Source of the DNA: a virus
IMG/VR virus record: IMGVR_UViG_3300044637_002128
Span: 1 to 33,209 of that record
DNA: 33,209 nt
Direction: 5' to 3' (one strand)
The notes beneath the pieces were generated by a model, which saw nothing but the letters and a program-made list of their open reading frames with translations, made no database searches and was not told the DNA's origin. A program made the translations under genes and the position numbers. This document shows positions 1 to 8,044 of the stretch, piece by piece (position 1 is the first letter of the stretch; every line of letters begins with the position of its first letter).

Positions 1-226
1 AGAAGTAGTATCTTTTGGATACATCTCCCCAAGAGATGACTCGTGTTAAATCTATTCGGGTCTTAGCTGATCTACCATGTGTAGAAGCAGTAACGAATCC
101 ACCTCACAAGGGTGGATTTTGTTATTTTGATTTGACCATACCGCCCACGCATAAAACTTGAGGGAGTGCCCTTGGGGAGGGTCTGTGAGATCACGGACGA
201 TCTGCGCAAATCGGCCGGTTTTTTGT
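1..226 (+). ncRNA. Structured RNA region, version 1 (multi-hairpin, ends in U-run)
   Basis: Hairpins in order: P1 TCTTTTG 11-17 with CAAGAGA 30-36; P2 GACTCG 38-43 with CGGGTC 57-62; a P3 insert around 68-91, absent from version 2; P4 AATCCACCT 96-104 with GGGTGGATT 110-118, followed by a T-rich stretch; a closing helix P5, CCGCCC 141-146 with GGCCGG 213-218 (one C-C mismatch); inside P5, P6 157-164 with 169-176 and P7 GTCTGTG 181-187 with CACGGAC 192-198; then TTTTTT. Most of these helices recur at 32922-33105 with pair-preserving substitutions. Strand is assigned from the U-runs and from the flanking rightward genes. It matches no RNA family I can name. An early-to-late read-through control element is an inference from position. 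Confidence 0.7.
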
Positions 227-307
227 TATATTGTTGATGCCAAATGGCTCAGGAACCTTTCTAGTCTTGATGACCAACTGATTCAAGATTCTTTGTCATG
301 GCAAATT

Positions 308-332
308 AGACTCGCGCAAGTGGGTCTTTTTT
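308..332 (+). terminator. Rho-independent terminator upstream of late operon
   Basis: AGACTCGC 308-315 pairs with GTGGGTCT 320-327 around a GCAA tetraloop (8 bp with G-U wobbles) and runs into TTTTTTA. It is the third terminator-like hairpin in the first 332 bases. The window's right end (33209) stops inside the T-run of the second copy. Confidence 0.75.
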
Positions 333-463
333 ATTTGGAGTATTCTAAATTAAAAGTGGTGGATTTATTTGGTCTTATGGAGGCAAAACATTGCAAGTCT
401 ATGATATTGAGTAGGTTCTCCCGAGGTGGTTGGAATTAGCGCAACGCCATCGCGAAAAGTTCT
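333..463. other. Leader stretch without a supported gene
   Basis: Between the 308-332 terminator and the putative late promoter I see no gene with a ribosome-binding site. A 20-codon frame starting at 377 has no Shine-Dalgarno, and the longer open frame 158-439 crosses the structured RNA. Confidence 0.5.
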
Positions 464-496
464 CAAATCGGCAGATTTGCATAAGTGCATTATAAT
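464..496 (+). promoter_or_regulatory. Putative late promoter: perfect -10 with a dyad in place of -35
   Basis: A perfect TATAAT lies at 491-496, giving a start near 503, just before the AGGGGG ribosome-binding site of the terminase gene. No -35 hexamer sits 16-18 bases upstream. Instead there is a perfect inverted repeat CAAATC-GGCA-GATTTG at 464-479. This layout would suit an activator-dependent late promoter; that is inference. The predicted leader of about 14 nt resembles that of the early promoter at 27517-27546. Confidence 0.45.
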
Positions 497-516
497 CATG
501 TAAATAGGGGGATTTG

Positions 517-1131
517 GTGGAAGAACCACAGAAGCCAAAAACCGAAAAGACAAGAAAAAAAAAGGTGATGACAAAAAAGGCAAGTATGTGTACAGTATAC
601 GCTTGCAAAAATGTGGCTCACCGAAAAGGGTTATGTCGAAAGCACATGACAGAACTTGCAAAAGGTCAAGGATTGACCGATCATTTAGGACGTGCAACTC
701 CTACACCAATTCAAGCTCAAATTCGCACTTATAATAAAAAGTCTCCCTTGGAAATCAGCGAAGACGGAGACGATGACCTTTTAAGCCAAATCCAAATGCC
801 ATCGCAAATCGCTTTGGATATCCAAGATAAACCCTACGATGAGCTAATGAAGGAAGCCCTTTATTGGCAAAGCGAACAACGCAAAGAATCTGCACTCAAA
901 ACCAAAAGACAAAATGAAATTCTTGAGGGGAAAATCATTGATGTTGACTCAGCAAGTCAAGAGGCTTTTGAAATGCTCTCTGTTTTAGTGGGCAAGCTAA
1001 GACAAGTGCAATATGTTTTGACCCCCCTCTTGGTCAATCAATCCAATCCCCAAAAAATCCAAGGTATAATCGAAAAAGAGTTCAACAAAGCCTTTGCCAA
1101 TATCGAGGAGTTTTTAAGTGATCGGGGCTGA
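517..1131 (+). CDS. Terminase small subunit (putative)
   Basis: About 204 residues. First gene of the late operon, directly before a GpA-type large terminase and overlapping it by 14 nt, which is where the DNA-recognition subunit sits in lambda-like phages. The N-terminus is very basic (KTEKTRKKK) and is followed by a small zinc-binding motif C-x4-C-x9-C-x2-H near residues 25-43, of the kind found at the ends of HNH-like proteins. The C-terminal half is helical. GTG at 517 is preferred: AGGGGG 506-511 is 5 nt away, whereas the TTG at 514 is only 2 nt away. The assignment rests mainly on position, as the sequence is not close to Nu1. Confidence 0.7.
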   Translation: MEEPQKPKTEKTRKKKVMTKKASMCTVYACKNVAHRKGLCRKHMTELAKGQGLTDHLGRATPTPIQAQIRTYNKKSPLEISEDGDDDLLSQIQMPSQIALDIQDKPYDELMKEALYWQSEQRKESALKTKRQNEILEGKIIDVDSASQEAFEMLSVLVGKLRQVQYVLTPLLVNQSNPQKIQGIIEKEFNKAFANIEEFLSDRG

Positions 1132-3025
1132 TGAGTATCGTAAGTATCTTGCCCGTAAACTAGCCCCCATTTTTAGAGCTAGAACGGATCGACCTGTTTG
1201 GGAGTGGTGTGAGGAAAAGCTAAAACTTCCCGCGGGTGAGGGTTTGATGGGTAAAGACTCTCCCGACCATAGCCTTGTTCCCGAATCAAAGTTTGCTTTG
1301 GAGCTAGTGAGAAATCCCAATGTGCGTATGATCGTGATGATGTATGCAGCGCAAAGCTCAAAGACCTTTACCATGATGGAAGCCACAGCGTACATGATGG
1401 GTGAGCGTAAGGTTAATGGCGTTTTTGCTTTACCATCCACGACTTTGCAGACTCGAATTTATGCCAGGTTTAGAGCCATTGCTGAACGCTCGCAAATTGG
1501 CATGATCAACGAGCGTGGCAAGTCTAACAAAGAGCAGATCCGTTTTGAAGCGGGGAACTACGTCAACTGGGCTTTGATGTCCTCACCCCAAACAATGGCC
1601 GAAACTCCTGCCGATTGGGTGGTGGCGGATGAGATCGATGAAAACAAAAATGGTGACCTCGACCCAATTAGACTTTTAACAGCCCGTGGTCAAACTCGCC
1701 CAAACTTCAAGATGCTCATCGGATCTACCCCCAAAAAGTTGCAAGGTGGCGGTGGAATCCTGGACTATTACCAAAAATCAAAACGCTATCAAATTGTTTG
1801 GCTTTGCCCACACTGCAACAAGTGGGAACACTTTGATTTTGAGACTTTCCGTTGGCCTGAAGGTGTTGATTGGCGAGTGATCCAAACTGAAAGTCTAGCT
1901 TGGGCTGAGTGTCCCAATTGCGGTGGCAAGATCACAGATGCAGATCAGCGCAACCTAGTGGAAACACAGCGTTTTGAATGCCTTGATCCCGATCTACCCG
2001 AGACGAGTATAGGCCTATCCAAAGCGATTTGGCACACGATCAGCAAAAGCATCAGCACTTGCGTTGGCGCATATCTTGAATGCAAAGACGAGCCATCAAA
2101 ACTTGCAGACTTTTACAACTCTTGGTGCGCTAGGCCGATGGATTTGAGCGTCCTCACCACAGACTTTGAGGAGTCCGAAAGGCTCACGGATATCCCGCGC
2201 GGTGTGATCCCTAGTGATGTGGTGGCACTCACAATTGGCATTGACGTGGGCGTGGATTCAATTTTTGTGGCTCTTATCGGTTGGTCAAGTAGCGACCGAA
2301 AATACTTGATTTGGGAAGATGTTTGCTTTTATGGCGGGGTCGATACCTTTGAACGTGCCGAGCAACAGATCCTTGAGATCACAAGCCTAGACCGCTTTGA
2401 GTATGTCGGTCAAGGTCAAAAGCCTAGGGTGATTGGCGGGGCTATGGACTCTGGATTTAACACCAGGGCGGTCTATGACTTTTGCCGAAGAAACCCTTGG
2501 TGCGTGCCGATCAAAGGAAATGCCCGCCTCGATCAACCTTGGAAAATAACTGACGCAGACCCTAAAGCACAATACGGAAAAAGCTCAAGAGGCGTTGTCC
2601 TTTATAGCCTAAATCACGGGTATTGGCAAGATGAGTTGCATCGCTCACTTGAGATCAAGGGCGGTATGAGTGGATCACTATCGATCCCCTACGATGTTTC
2701 AAAACGATACTTGCAGCATCTAAATAGTGAGGTCAAAAAGCGAATTGAAACGCGAAACGGGGTGGAATATCGGTGGGAAAAACCACATTTACACGCAAGA
2801 AACGACCTTAGAGACGCGACTATCTACGGAATTTTTGCGGGTCACCGCCTAAATTCTCACAAGATTAAGCTTGAGCAAGTGGCAAAGACCGAGCCAACCA
2901 TGCCAAAACAAGAGCAAAACGAGCCAAAAAGCCTAGTTTTGGCGCAAGAAACCAAGGCGAAGGCACCGCTTTTGAGCAATCAATTCCAAAGATTGGCATC
3001 AAAAAAAATAGGGGCAAGGCTTTAA
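1118..3025 (+). CDS. terL: Terminase large subunit, GpA family
   Basis: 635 residues, the usual length for lambda gpA-like terminases. This is the packaging motor: an ATPase that translocates DNA into the prohead plus a nuclease that cuts the concatemer. Visible features are a degenerate Walker A region (MMYAAQSSKTFTMM), Walker B VVADEID, a CPHC...CPNC zinc pair in the middle as in GpA proteins, and a C-terminal nuclease segment beginning IGIDVGVDS. The GTG start at 1118 overlaps the end of the small-subunit gene, suggesting translational coupling. The long acidic/basic tail after about residue 590 looks disordered. Confidence 0.93.
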   Translation: MIGADEYRKYLARKLAPIFRARTDRPVWEWCEEKLKLPAGEGLMGKDSPDHSLVPESKFALELVRNPNVRMIVMMYAAQSSKTFTMMEATAYMMGERKVNGVFALPSTTLQTRIYARFRAIAERSQIGMINERGKSNKEQIRFEAGNYVNWALMSSPQTMAETPADWVVADEIDENKNGDLDPIRLLTARGQTRPNFKMLIGSTPKKLQGGGGILDYYQKSKRYQIVWLCPHCNKWEHFDFETFRWPEGVDWRVIQTESLAWAECPNCGGKITDADQRNLVETQRFECLDPDLPETSIGLSKAIWHTISKSISTCVGAYLECKDEPSKLADFYNSWCARPMDLSVLTTDFEESERLTDIPRGVIPSDVVALTIGIDVGVDSIFVALIGWSSSDRKYLIWEDVCFYGGVDTFERAEQQILEITSLDRFEYVGQGQKPRVIGGAMDSGFNTRAVYDFCRRNPWCVPIKGNARLDQPWKITDADPKAQYGKSSRGVVLYSLNHGYWQDELHRSLEIKGGMSGSLSIPYDVSKRYLQHLNSEVKKRIETRNGVEYRWEKPHLHARNDLRDATIYGIFAGHRLNSHKIKLEQVAKTEPTMPKQEQNEPKSLVLAQETKAKAPLLSNQFQRLASKKIGARL

Positions 3026-3057
3026 TTGCATATTTTTAGATCAAAAGGGAGGGCTTT

Positions 3058-3297
3058 ATGAGCCTTGAAGATGATTTAACCGCGCTTGACAACTTGATCC
3101 AACAGCGAACAAACGCGAAAAATGGCGATATTGATTCAAGCCAAAGGGCAGACGGAACTTCAACGGCCTATGTGAGCCTCATTGATTTGCTCCGTGCCAG
3201 GCGCGAGCTTTTGGCGCAGATTGACGAGTCCAAAAGCCCCACCGGTGTGAGTCCTTTCAAACCAATTCGCGTTTTTAATTCTAGGAGCAAACTTTGA
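3058..3297 (+). CDS. gpW-like head-tail joining protein
   Basis: 79 residues, close to lambda gpW (68). It lies between the large terminase and the portal, exactly the lambda position of W. GpW stabilises filled heads and provides a site for the tail connector. The sequence is mostly helical with a short beta segment (TSTAYVSL), compatible with the family. Strong ribosome-binding site AAGGGAGGG before the ATG. Its TGA overlaps the TTG start of the portal. Confidence 0.7.
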   Translation: MSLEDDLTALDNLIQQRTNAKNGDIDSSQRADGTSTAYVSLIDLLRARRELLAQIDESKSPTGVSPFKPIRVFNSRSKL

Positions 3298-4778
3298 GAA
3301 ATTTCCGCGCTGCCGATTTTAGCGAGTTAGCTTGGACTCCCCCAAGCGAGAAGCGAAGCGAGAACCAACTTTTAAATGGTGACCTCAGTTTAATCCACAG
3401 ACGATCGCTTTACTTGCACCGCAACAACTCGATTGCTAGTGCCTTTTCCCGCGCACTCATTGACTTTGTGGCGGGTACTGGATTGACTCCAGTGGGTAAC
3501 GAAAAGGCCACAGAGATTTTCAATACATGGTCTAAATCAGCTTGCATCAGTGGCATGCAGGATCTTGATGCGCTATACTCCATGATCGTGCGTCAACAAA
3601 TCGAAGTTGGCGATGTGCTTGTTTTGATTGTTAATGATGCGGGGGCGGTGGGTCTTCAAACGCGAATCCAGGTAGTACCATCAACTCGACTTTGCCAACC
3701 CGATGGTGTGCAACAAGGCGGGGTTTGGCGAGGCATGAGCGTGTGGCATGGAGTGTGCTATACTCCAAGCGGGCGCGAGATGGGCTATTGCTTCAAGGAC
3801 TTGGAAGATTCAGACTTGACTCGATTTGTTCCGTGTGAGGATTCGGTTACAGGGAGACCACTTGCAATCCTCATGCGCAGACCCGCCGCCACCGCTCCCA
3901 TGCAGTCACGTGCTTTACCTGTGATCACCCCAATCATGCAGGAGATTAGCAACATCGCATCGCTTTGGGATGCTGCACTTAAAAAATCTTATCGAGACGC
4001 AAGCCACTCCATGTTCATCCACACAGACCGCCCAAGTGATACCTTTGCGGGAGTTGGAGCGACAAATTCCGATGGAACCGAGGCGGAAGACCCTTTTAGT
4101 TCGGTTCGTGTTTTGGCTGAGGCTATCCCCGATGGGATATTGACTTTGCCAAGGGGTGCGAATGTGACTAGCATAAGCCCAACGGGTAATGTGGATCTTG
4201 ATGTTCTTTTTGAGCGGTCGGTTCGTTTTGCTTGTGCCGCCACGGGAACACCTGTTGAGGTTGTTTTCAAAGACTTTTCGCGTACCAATTTTGCGAGCGG
4301 TAAGCTCTCAACAGAGAGCTTTTACCGCTACGCAGACGCATGGAATCGCGGGAATGGCTTTGGATTTGGCTTGATCTACAAGGCTGTGATGATGGAAGCC
4401 TATTTGCTTGGCATGATTGATCTCGAAGATGCGACTGCTCATGTCGCCTGGATTGGATCGGCAAACTACAGCGAAGTCGATGCAGTCAAGACAGCTAACG
4501 CAGCCAAGACCAATTTGGAGATTGGCCTAACAACTTTGACCCAAGAGCTAGGCAAAAAAGGAATCACCCTTGATCAGCACTTGCTCGCAAGAGTCGCGGA
4601 AATTCAAAAGATTGAGCGCATCGCGGAAAAGTACAAGATTGATCCAAAGCTCTTGATGGGGTCTTTAAGCCAAATCGCGGAAGAAGAAATCGAACAACCC
4701 GAAGAGGAAGATGATGACGAAGAAACAAGCGGGCAGACGAAACCCGAAGAATCAAACGGAGGCCAAGACGATGAGTGA
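3294..4778 (+). CDS. Portal protein (lambda B type)
   Basis: 494 residues. Forms the dodecameric ring through which DNA enters the head. The N-terminal segment RRSLYLHRNNSIASAFSRAL and FVAGTGLTPVG are typical of the lambda-type portal family, as is the conserved block FKDFSRTNFASGKLSTESFYR near residues 328-348. The C-terminus is a highly acidic tail (EEEIEQPEEEDDDEE). It starts with TTG at 3294, overlapping the previous stop (TTGA), with AGGAG 7 nt upstream; a second TTGA junction occurs at 22662-22665 on the other strand. It ends inside the start of the protease gene. Confidence 0.92.
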   Translation: MRNFRAADFSELAWTPPSEKRSENQLLNGDLSLIHRRSLYLHRNNSIASAFSRALIDFVAGTGLTPVGNEKATEIFNTWSKSACISGMQDLDALYSMIVRQQIEVGDVLVLIVNDAGAVGLQTRIQVVPSTRLCQPDGVQQGGVWRGMSVWHGVCYTPSGREMGYCFKDLEDSDLTRFVPCEDSVTGRPLAILMRRPAATAPMQSRALPVITPIMQEISNIASLWDAALKKSYRDASHSMFIHTDRPSDTFAGVGATNSDGTEAEDPFSSVRVLAEAIPDGILTLPRGANVTSISPTGNVDLDVLFERSVRFACAATGTPVEVVFKDFSRTNFASGKLSTESFYRYADAWNRGNGFGFGLIYKAVMMEAYLLGMIDLEDATAHVAWIGSANYSEVDAVKTANAAKTNLEIGLTTLTQELGKKGITLDQHLLARVAEIQKIERIAEKYKIDPKLLMGSLSQIAEEEIEQPEEEDDDEETSGQTKPEESNGGQDDE

Positions 4779-5790
4779 GATTTTAATCTATGGAGCCATT
4801 GACGGGTGGGAAATCACCCCTCAGTACGTGATGGAAAAGCTCAATGAGATCCCCAAAGATCAAACCCCCGTAGTGCGGATCAATTCCCCTGGCGGTTCAG
4901 TTTTTGATGGAATCGCAATTTACAACTTGCTTAAATCCCGTGGGGTGAATACGATTGTTGATGGAGTAGCCGCCTCAATCGCAAGCATTATTTTCCTTGC
5001 AGGGCAAGAGCGTGAAATGTCTGATGGATCGGTTTTGATGATCCACAACCCTTGGACTTTTGCAGGTGGATCTGCCGAAGATTTACGCACTGAAGCCGAT
5101 ATTTTGGATACTTTAAAAGCCTCTTTGATGTCAATTTATACGACTCAAACTGGCTTGACCGAAGATGAAATTAGTGGTTTAATGGATGCAGAAACGTGGT
5201 TTAATGCAGACCAATCCATTGAAAAAGGCTTTGCTACGAAAAAAGCCGAATCAAAATCTCAGCAAGTTGCTAAATTTAACTTGACGCGGTTTAAAAATTA
5301 TCCTATGGATTACAAACCCAAAGCCCAAGAGGTAGAAGTGACCGAAGAAGAAATGAAAGCCAAGATTGATGAGGCTGTAGCCTCTGCTCTTGAAGCCCAA
5401 AAGGCTGAATTTGAAAAAGAAAAAGAGCAAATGAAAGCCGACTTTGAAGCCTCGCAAAAGGCTGAAGAAGACCGCCAAGACGCGATTCGCCAAAACGCTC
5501 TACCCGAGCAAGCAGAAATTGTGGCAAAGCTCATCAAAGAAAAGACCCCCCTTGCCGAAGCATTGCAAGCAATCAACCTTGACTTGCGCGAGCGTATGGC
5601 AAGTGCGAGCAGAACACCACAAGCACAAGAGGCACAAGCACTTGAAGCGTTCCGCAACTCTGCACCACAGCCCGCCCAAGGCGCAGAGGTTGACAAGGTT
5701 GACCACAAAGAAGTTTTCAACTCGATCAAAAATCCAGTTGAACGTGCAGCCTATTACGAAAAACACAAAAACCAAATCAAGGGAGCCTAA
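4771..5790 (+). CDS. ClpP-type prohead protease fused to scaffold domain
   Basis: 339 residues. Residues 1-160 form a ClpP-fold serine protease: RINSPGGSVFDG at 36-47, nucleophile Ser69 in GVAASIAS, His92 in LMIHNPW, and the ETWFNAD segment at 141-147 that closes this family's domain. Residues 170-300 are Glu/Lys/Ala-rich coiled coil, as in the scaffold part of lambda C/Nu3-like fusions. It should cleave the scaffold during head maturation. Start at ATG 4771 (GGAGG 8 nt upstream, overlapping the portal stop by 8 nt), not the in-frame ATG at 4711. No internal scaffold-only start was established. Confidence 0.9.
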   Translation: MSEILIYGAIDGWEITPQYVMEKLNEIPKDQTPVVRINSPGGSVFDGIAIYNLLKSRGVNTIVDGVAASIASIIFLAGQEREMSDGSVLMIHNPWTFAGGSAEDLRTEADILDTLKASLMSIYTTQTGLTEDEISGLMDAETWFNADQSIEKGFATKKAESKSQQVAKFNLTRFKNYPMDYKPKAQEVEVTEEEMKAKIDEAVASALEAQKAEFEKEKEQMKADFEASQKAEEDRQDAIRQNALPEQAEIVAKLIKEKTPLAEALQAINLDLRERMASASRTPQAQEAQALEAFRNSAPQPAQGAEVDKVDHKEVFNSIKNPVERAAYYEKHKNQIKGA

Positions 5791-5794
5791 GTAA

Positions 5795-6688
5795 ATGGCA
5801 AACTCAGTATTTACCAACGGAACAATTGCGGAAATCGGCCAAGAGGTTGTTGAGGCTCTTAGCCCTACAATCGCAGCTTTCAATGCTTTTGCGGTTGGTG
5901 TTGATGCCTCGCGCAACTTGCAAGGTGATGTGGTCAAAGTCCCCGTCTATCAAGCTGCCACTGCGGTGGACTTTAACGCATCGACTGCCAACTATTCAAA
6001 TGAGGATGATGGCGGTGTGGTCTATGTCGATGTGACCTTGAACCAACGCAAAAAATCAACTCAAGGCATCCTTGAGCGCAACATGAGTCGCGTGAATGCT
6101 CAATCGATCATCAAGGCCTCAATGTCGGCTGTGATTGAATCCACATTCCAAGCGGTGTGCTCTAGCATCACCTTGGCCAACTTTGGAGCGGCATCTTTCA
6201 CAGGCGCAGCATCCACATTTGACCTTGCCGATGTTGCCGATCTTTGGGCGGTTGCGAGCAATGCAAAATGGAACATGGGCGATGACGTTTTGGTGCTCTC
6301 CCCATCCTACTACTCAGCTCTGCTCAAAGATGCGGGCGTTATCTCTGTGGATCGTTCGGGGTCGACTGCTGCCTTGCGTCAAGGTGTGATCGAAAACCTT
6401 AATGGCTTCACTGTCTACCCCACAAACATCTTGCCTGGCAATGGTCAAAACCTCGTTGGCTTTATGACTGACAAATCTGCAATCGCAGTTGCTTTTGGTG
6501 CGGATGATGCCGAAGTTGGTGGCTCGATCCTCAGCTATGATGTTGTGGCCGATCCGCAAACAGGTATGCAATTTGCAATCTATGAGTTCATCGACCCCAA
6601 CACACGCACTCGCAAAATGTCCGTTGAAGCCCTCTTTGGCTTTAGCGTGGTTCGCGCGGGCTCCTTGCGCCGCTTGGTCTCTGCTTAA
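5795..6688 (+). CDS. Major capsid protein (HK97 fold, putative)
   Basis: 297 residues, following the protease/scaffold gene and followed by a strong terminator, which is the usual place and setting of the major capsid gene. The sequence has features of HK97-fold capsids: an N-terminal helix (IAEIGQEVVEAL), an extended E-loop-like region with TLNQRKKSTQGIL, and a C-terminal EALFGFSVVRAGSLRRLVSA. Codon use is cleaner and GC-richer than in the small genes, as expected for the most highly expressed protein. No separate decoration gene is recognisable beside it. Confidence 0.85.
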   Translation: MANSVFTNGTIAEIGQEVVEALSPTIAAFNAFAVGVDASRNLQGDVVKVPVYQAATAVDFNASTANYSNEDDGGVVYVDVTLNQRKKSTQGILERNMSRVNAQSIIKASMSAVIESTFQAVCSSITLANFGAASFTGAASTFDLADVADLWAVASNAKWNMGDDVLVLSPSYYSALLKDAGVISVDRSGSTAALRQGVIENLNGFTVYPTNILPGNGQNLVGFMTDKSAIAVAFGADDAEVGGSILSYDVVADPQTGMQFAIYEFIDPNTRTRKMSVEALFGFSVVRAGSLRRLVSA

Positions 6689-6706
6689 TCAAATCAAATC
6701 CCAATT

Positions 6707-6736
6707 GGGGTGGGGTCTCTGCCCTACCCCTTTTTT
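6707..6736 (+). terminator. Rho-independent terminator after the capsid gene
   Basis: GGGGTGGGG 6707-6715 pairs with CCCTACCCC 6722-6730 (9 bp, one G-U), loop TCTCTG, then TTTTTT. It lies inside the rightward late operon, with the next gene's ribosome-binding site directly after it, so it must be partly read through. It probably sets a high capsid-to-tail transcript ratio. Confidence 0.85.
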
Positions 6737-6748
6737 ATAGGAGCTAAA

Positions 6749-7165
6749 ATGAAAGCCTTTGCAATCATCACGGAAACGCAGTCACAAGCCTATGGCCCAT
6801 TCGCAAACAACGACCAAATGCGGGCAAAACTTGACGAAGTGACTGCTCAATATCAAAACGATTCGGTTGGGTGCCAAGTTGTGCTTTTTGAAAAAGTCAG
6901 CAAGTACAAGGTGCGTAAGCTCAATATCGAAGCGGTTGAAGCCGATCCAATTGTGATCCAACCAAGCGACATCGGCACTCCCGTTCCTCAAGGCGATGTG
7001 CCACAGCCCGAATCTCCCGAGGTTTTAGCCTACCGCTCACAGCTTGAGCCGATGAGTGCAGAAGATTTGCGTCAACTTGCAAACCTCAAAGGTATTGACG
7101 GACGCATCCAGAACCGCGACCGACTCATCGAAGAGTTGATCATGATCTTTAAATTGGAGCAGTAA
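6749..7165 (+). CDS. Head-completion region protein with C-terminal SAP/HeH-like helices
   Basis: 138 residues, unknown function. The N-terminal half is a small alpha/beta region (residues 1-65); a Pro-rich linker follows (QPSDIGTPVPQGDVPQPESPEV), and then a compact helix-helix unit SAEDLRQLANLKGIDGRIQNRDRLIEELI that looks like a SAP/HeH fold. Many phages carry such a protein between capsid and tail genes, like lambda FI in position. ATG 6749 with TAGGAG, right after the terminator. Confidence 0.6.
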   Translation: MKAFAIITETQSQAYGPFANNDQMRAKLDEVTAQYQNDSVGCQVVLFEKVSKYKVRKLNIEAVEADPIVIQPSDIGTPVPQGDVPQPESPEVLAYRSQLEPMSAEDLRQLANLKGIDGRIQNRDRLIEELIMIFKLEQ

Positions 7166-7166
7166 C

Positions 7167-7850
7167 ATGGCTCAGCCCGTGTTTTATGCCGATTTGAAAA
7201 AGAATCAAAAAGCAATTTTTGAAGCGATGGATGCAATCGGTCGCACGGGTTTAAGTGCGCTCTCACAAGTCGCTTATTTGGCCACCGAAAAAGTGGCTGA
7301 AAAAGGATTTGCTGAGGGCGCGGTTACTGAAAACAAAAGCTACCCTGATTTATTGCCACAAGCAGGGGTCAAGGTCTTGCGGTCAAAACGCAAGTCTAGA
7401 TGGGGGCCAAGCGAGAAGTATAAAAAGCGCGGGTTCAACCGAAAAAATCAATACTCCCCTCGCTTGTCGCGTCCTGGACCACAAGACCGATTTGTTTTTG
7501 CAAAGGGTCGAATTGTCGAGCGCAAGGTTGATCTAAGTTACAGCTTTGAGCAAGATTTAGAGCGAGTTTTGAAGGCTTTGGAAAATGATAAATCTTTTAG
7601 CCTCACAAACTACTCTAAAAAGATTCGCCAAAATGACCTAGAAATCACTATCACCAAAAGCCAAAACAAAGGGATTACACTCAAGTATTCCGTTGTTGGC
7701 GATACAGGCGCAACCCTTTACAGCCTTGCAAAAATACGATTACCAAACCGACAAAGACTTGATCCCGTTGGGGCGCAAATCAAACTCCAAGCGCGGAACA
7801 TGGGAAAATATCTAGCCTATCATGGCAAAAAGAAAGCGAGCAAAGTATGA
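7167..7850 (+). CDS. Head-tail/minor tail protein, gpZ or HK97 gp10 position
   Basis: 227 residues. No motif I can name. It is strongly basic, with an Arg/Lys-rich centre (VLRSKRKSRWGPSEKYKKRGFNRKN, split here by reading at residues 70-95). It sits where lambda-like phages place Z or other tail-completion proteins, one base after the previous gene and overlapping the next by 4 nt (ATGA). A role in joining head and tail is inferred from order only. Confidence 0.55.
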   Translation: MAQPVFYADLKKNQKAIFEAMDAIGRTGLSALSQVAYLATEKVAEKGFAEGAVTENKSYPDLLPQAGVKVLRSKRKSRWGPSEKYKKRGFNRKNQYSPRLSRPGPQDRFVFAKGRIVERKVDLSYSFEQDLERVLKALENDKSFSLTNYSKKIRQNDLEITITKSQNKGITLKYSVVGDTGATLYSLAKIRLPNRQRLDPVGAQIKLQARNMGKYLAYHGKKKASKV

Positions 7851-8044
7851 TCGTACGTGATCAAATTGTTACAAGCAAGACTCTCAAAAAAGGTGAGCTT
7901 TACAAGCGTTGTACATTGATCGACTGCACAAACGAGGGCGCAATCCTTGATGAGTGCATCGAAACGAGCGGCCAAGCCTATCAAGCTCCAATCCAAAATG
8001 ATTCAAGCGCGGTAATTGATGAGCCTTCAGATCCTTATCAGTGA
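7847..8044 (+). CDS. Small protein of the head-tail junction region
   Basis: 65 residues, unknown. Contains two cysteines close together (RCTLIDC) and an acidic end. Overlaps the previous gene by 4 nt and the next by 26 nt, so it is translationally linked to the connector block. Confidence 0.6.
   Translation: MIVRDQIVTSKTLKKGELYKRCTLIDCTNEGAILDECIETSGQAYQAPIQNDSSAVIDEPSDPYQ

Noticed and set aside
158-439. 93-codon open frame on the plus strand
   Set aside because: It runs through the P6, P7 and terminator hairpins of the structured RNA, has no ribosome-binding site and gives a protein-like sequence only by chance.
5310-5937. Long minus-strand frames opposite the protease and capsid genes
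   Set aside because: Shadows of well-supported plus-strand genes; Cys/Ser/Arg-rich translations typical of antisense frames.
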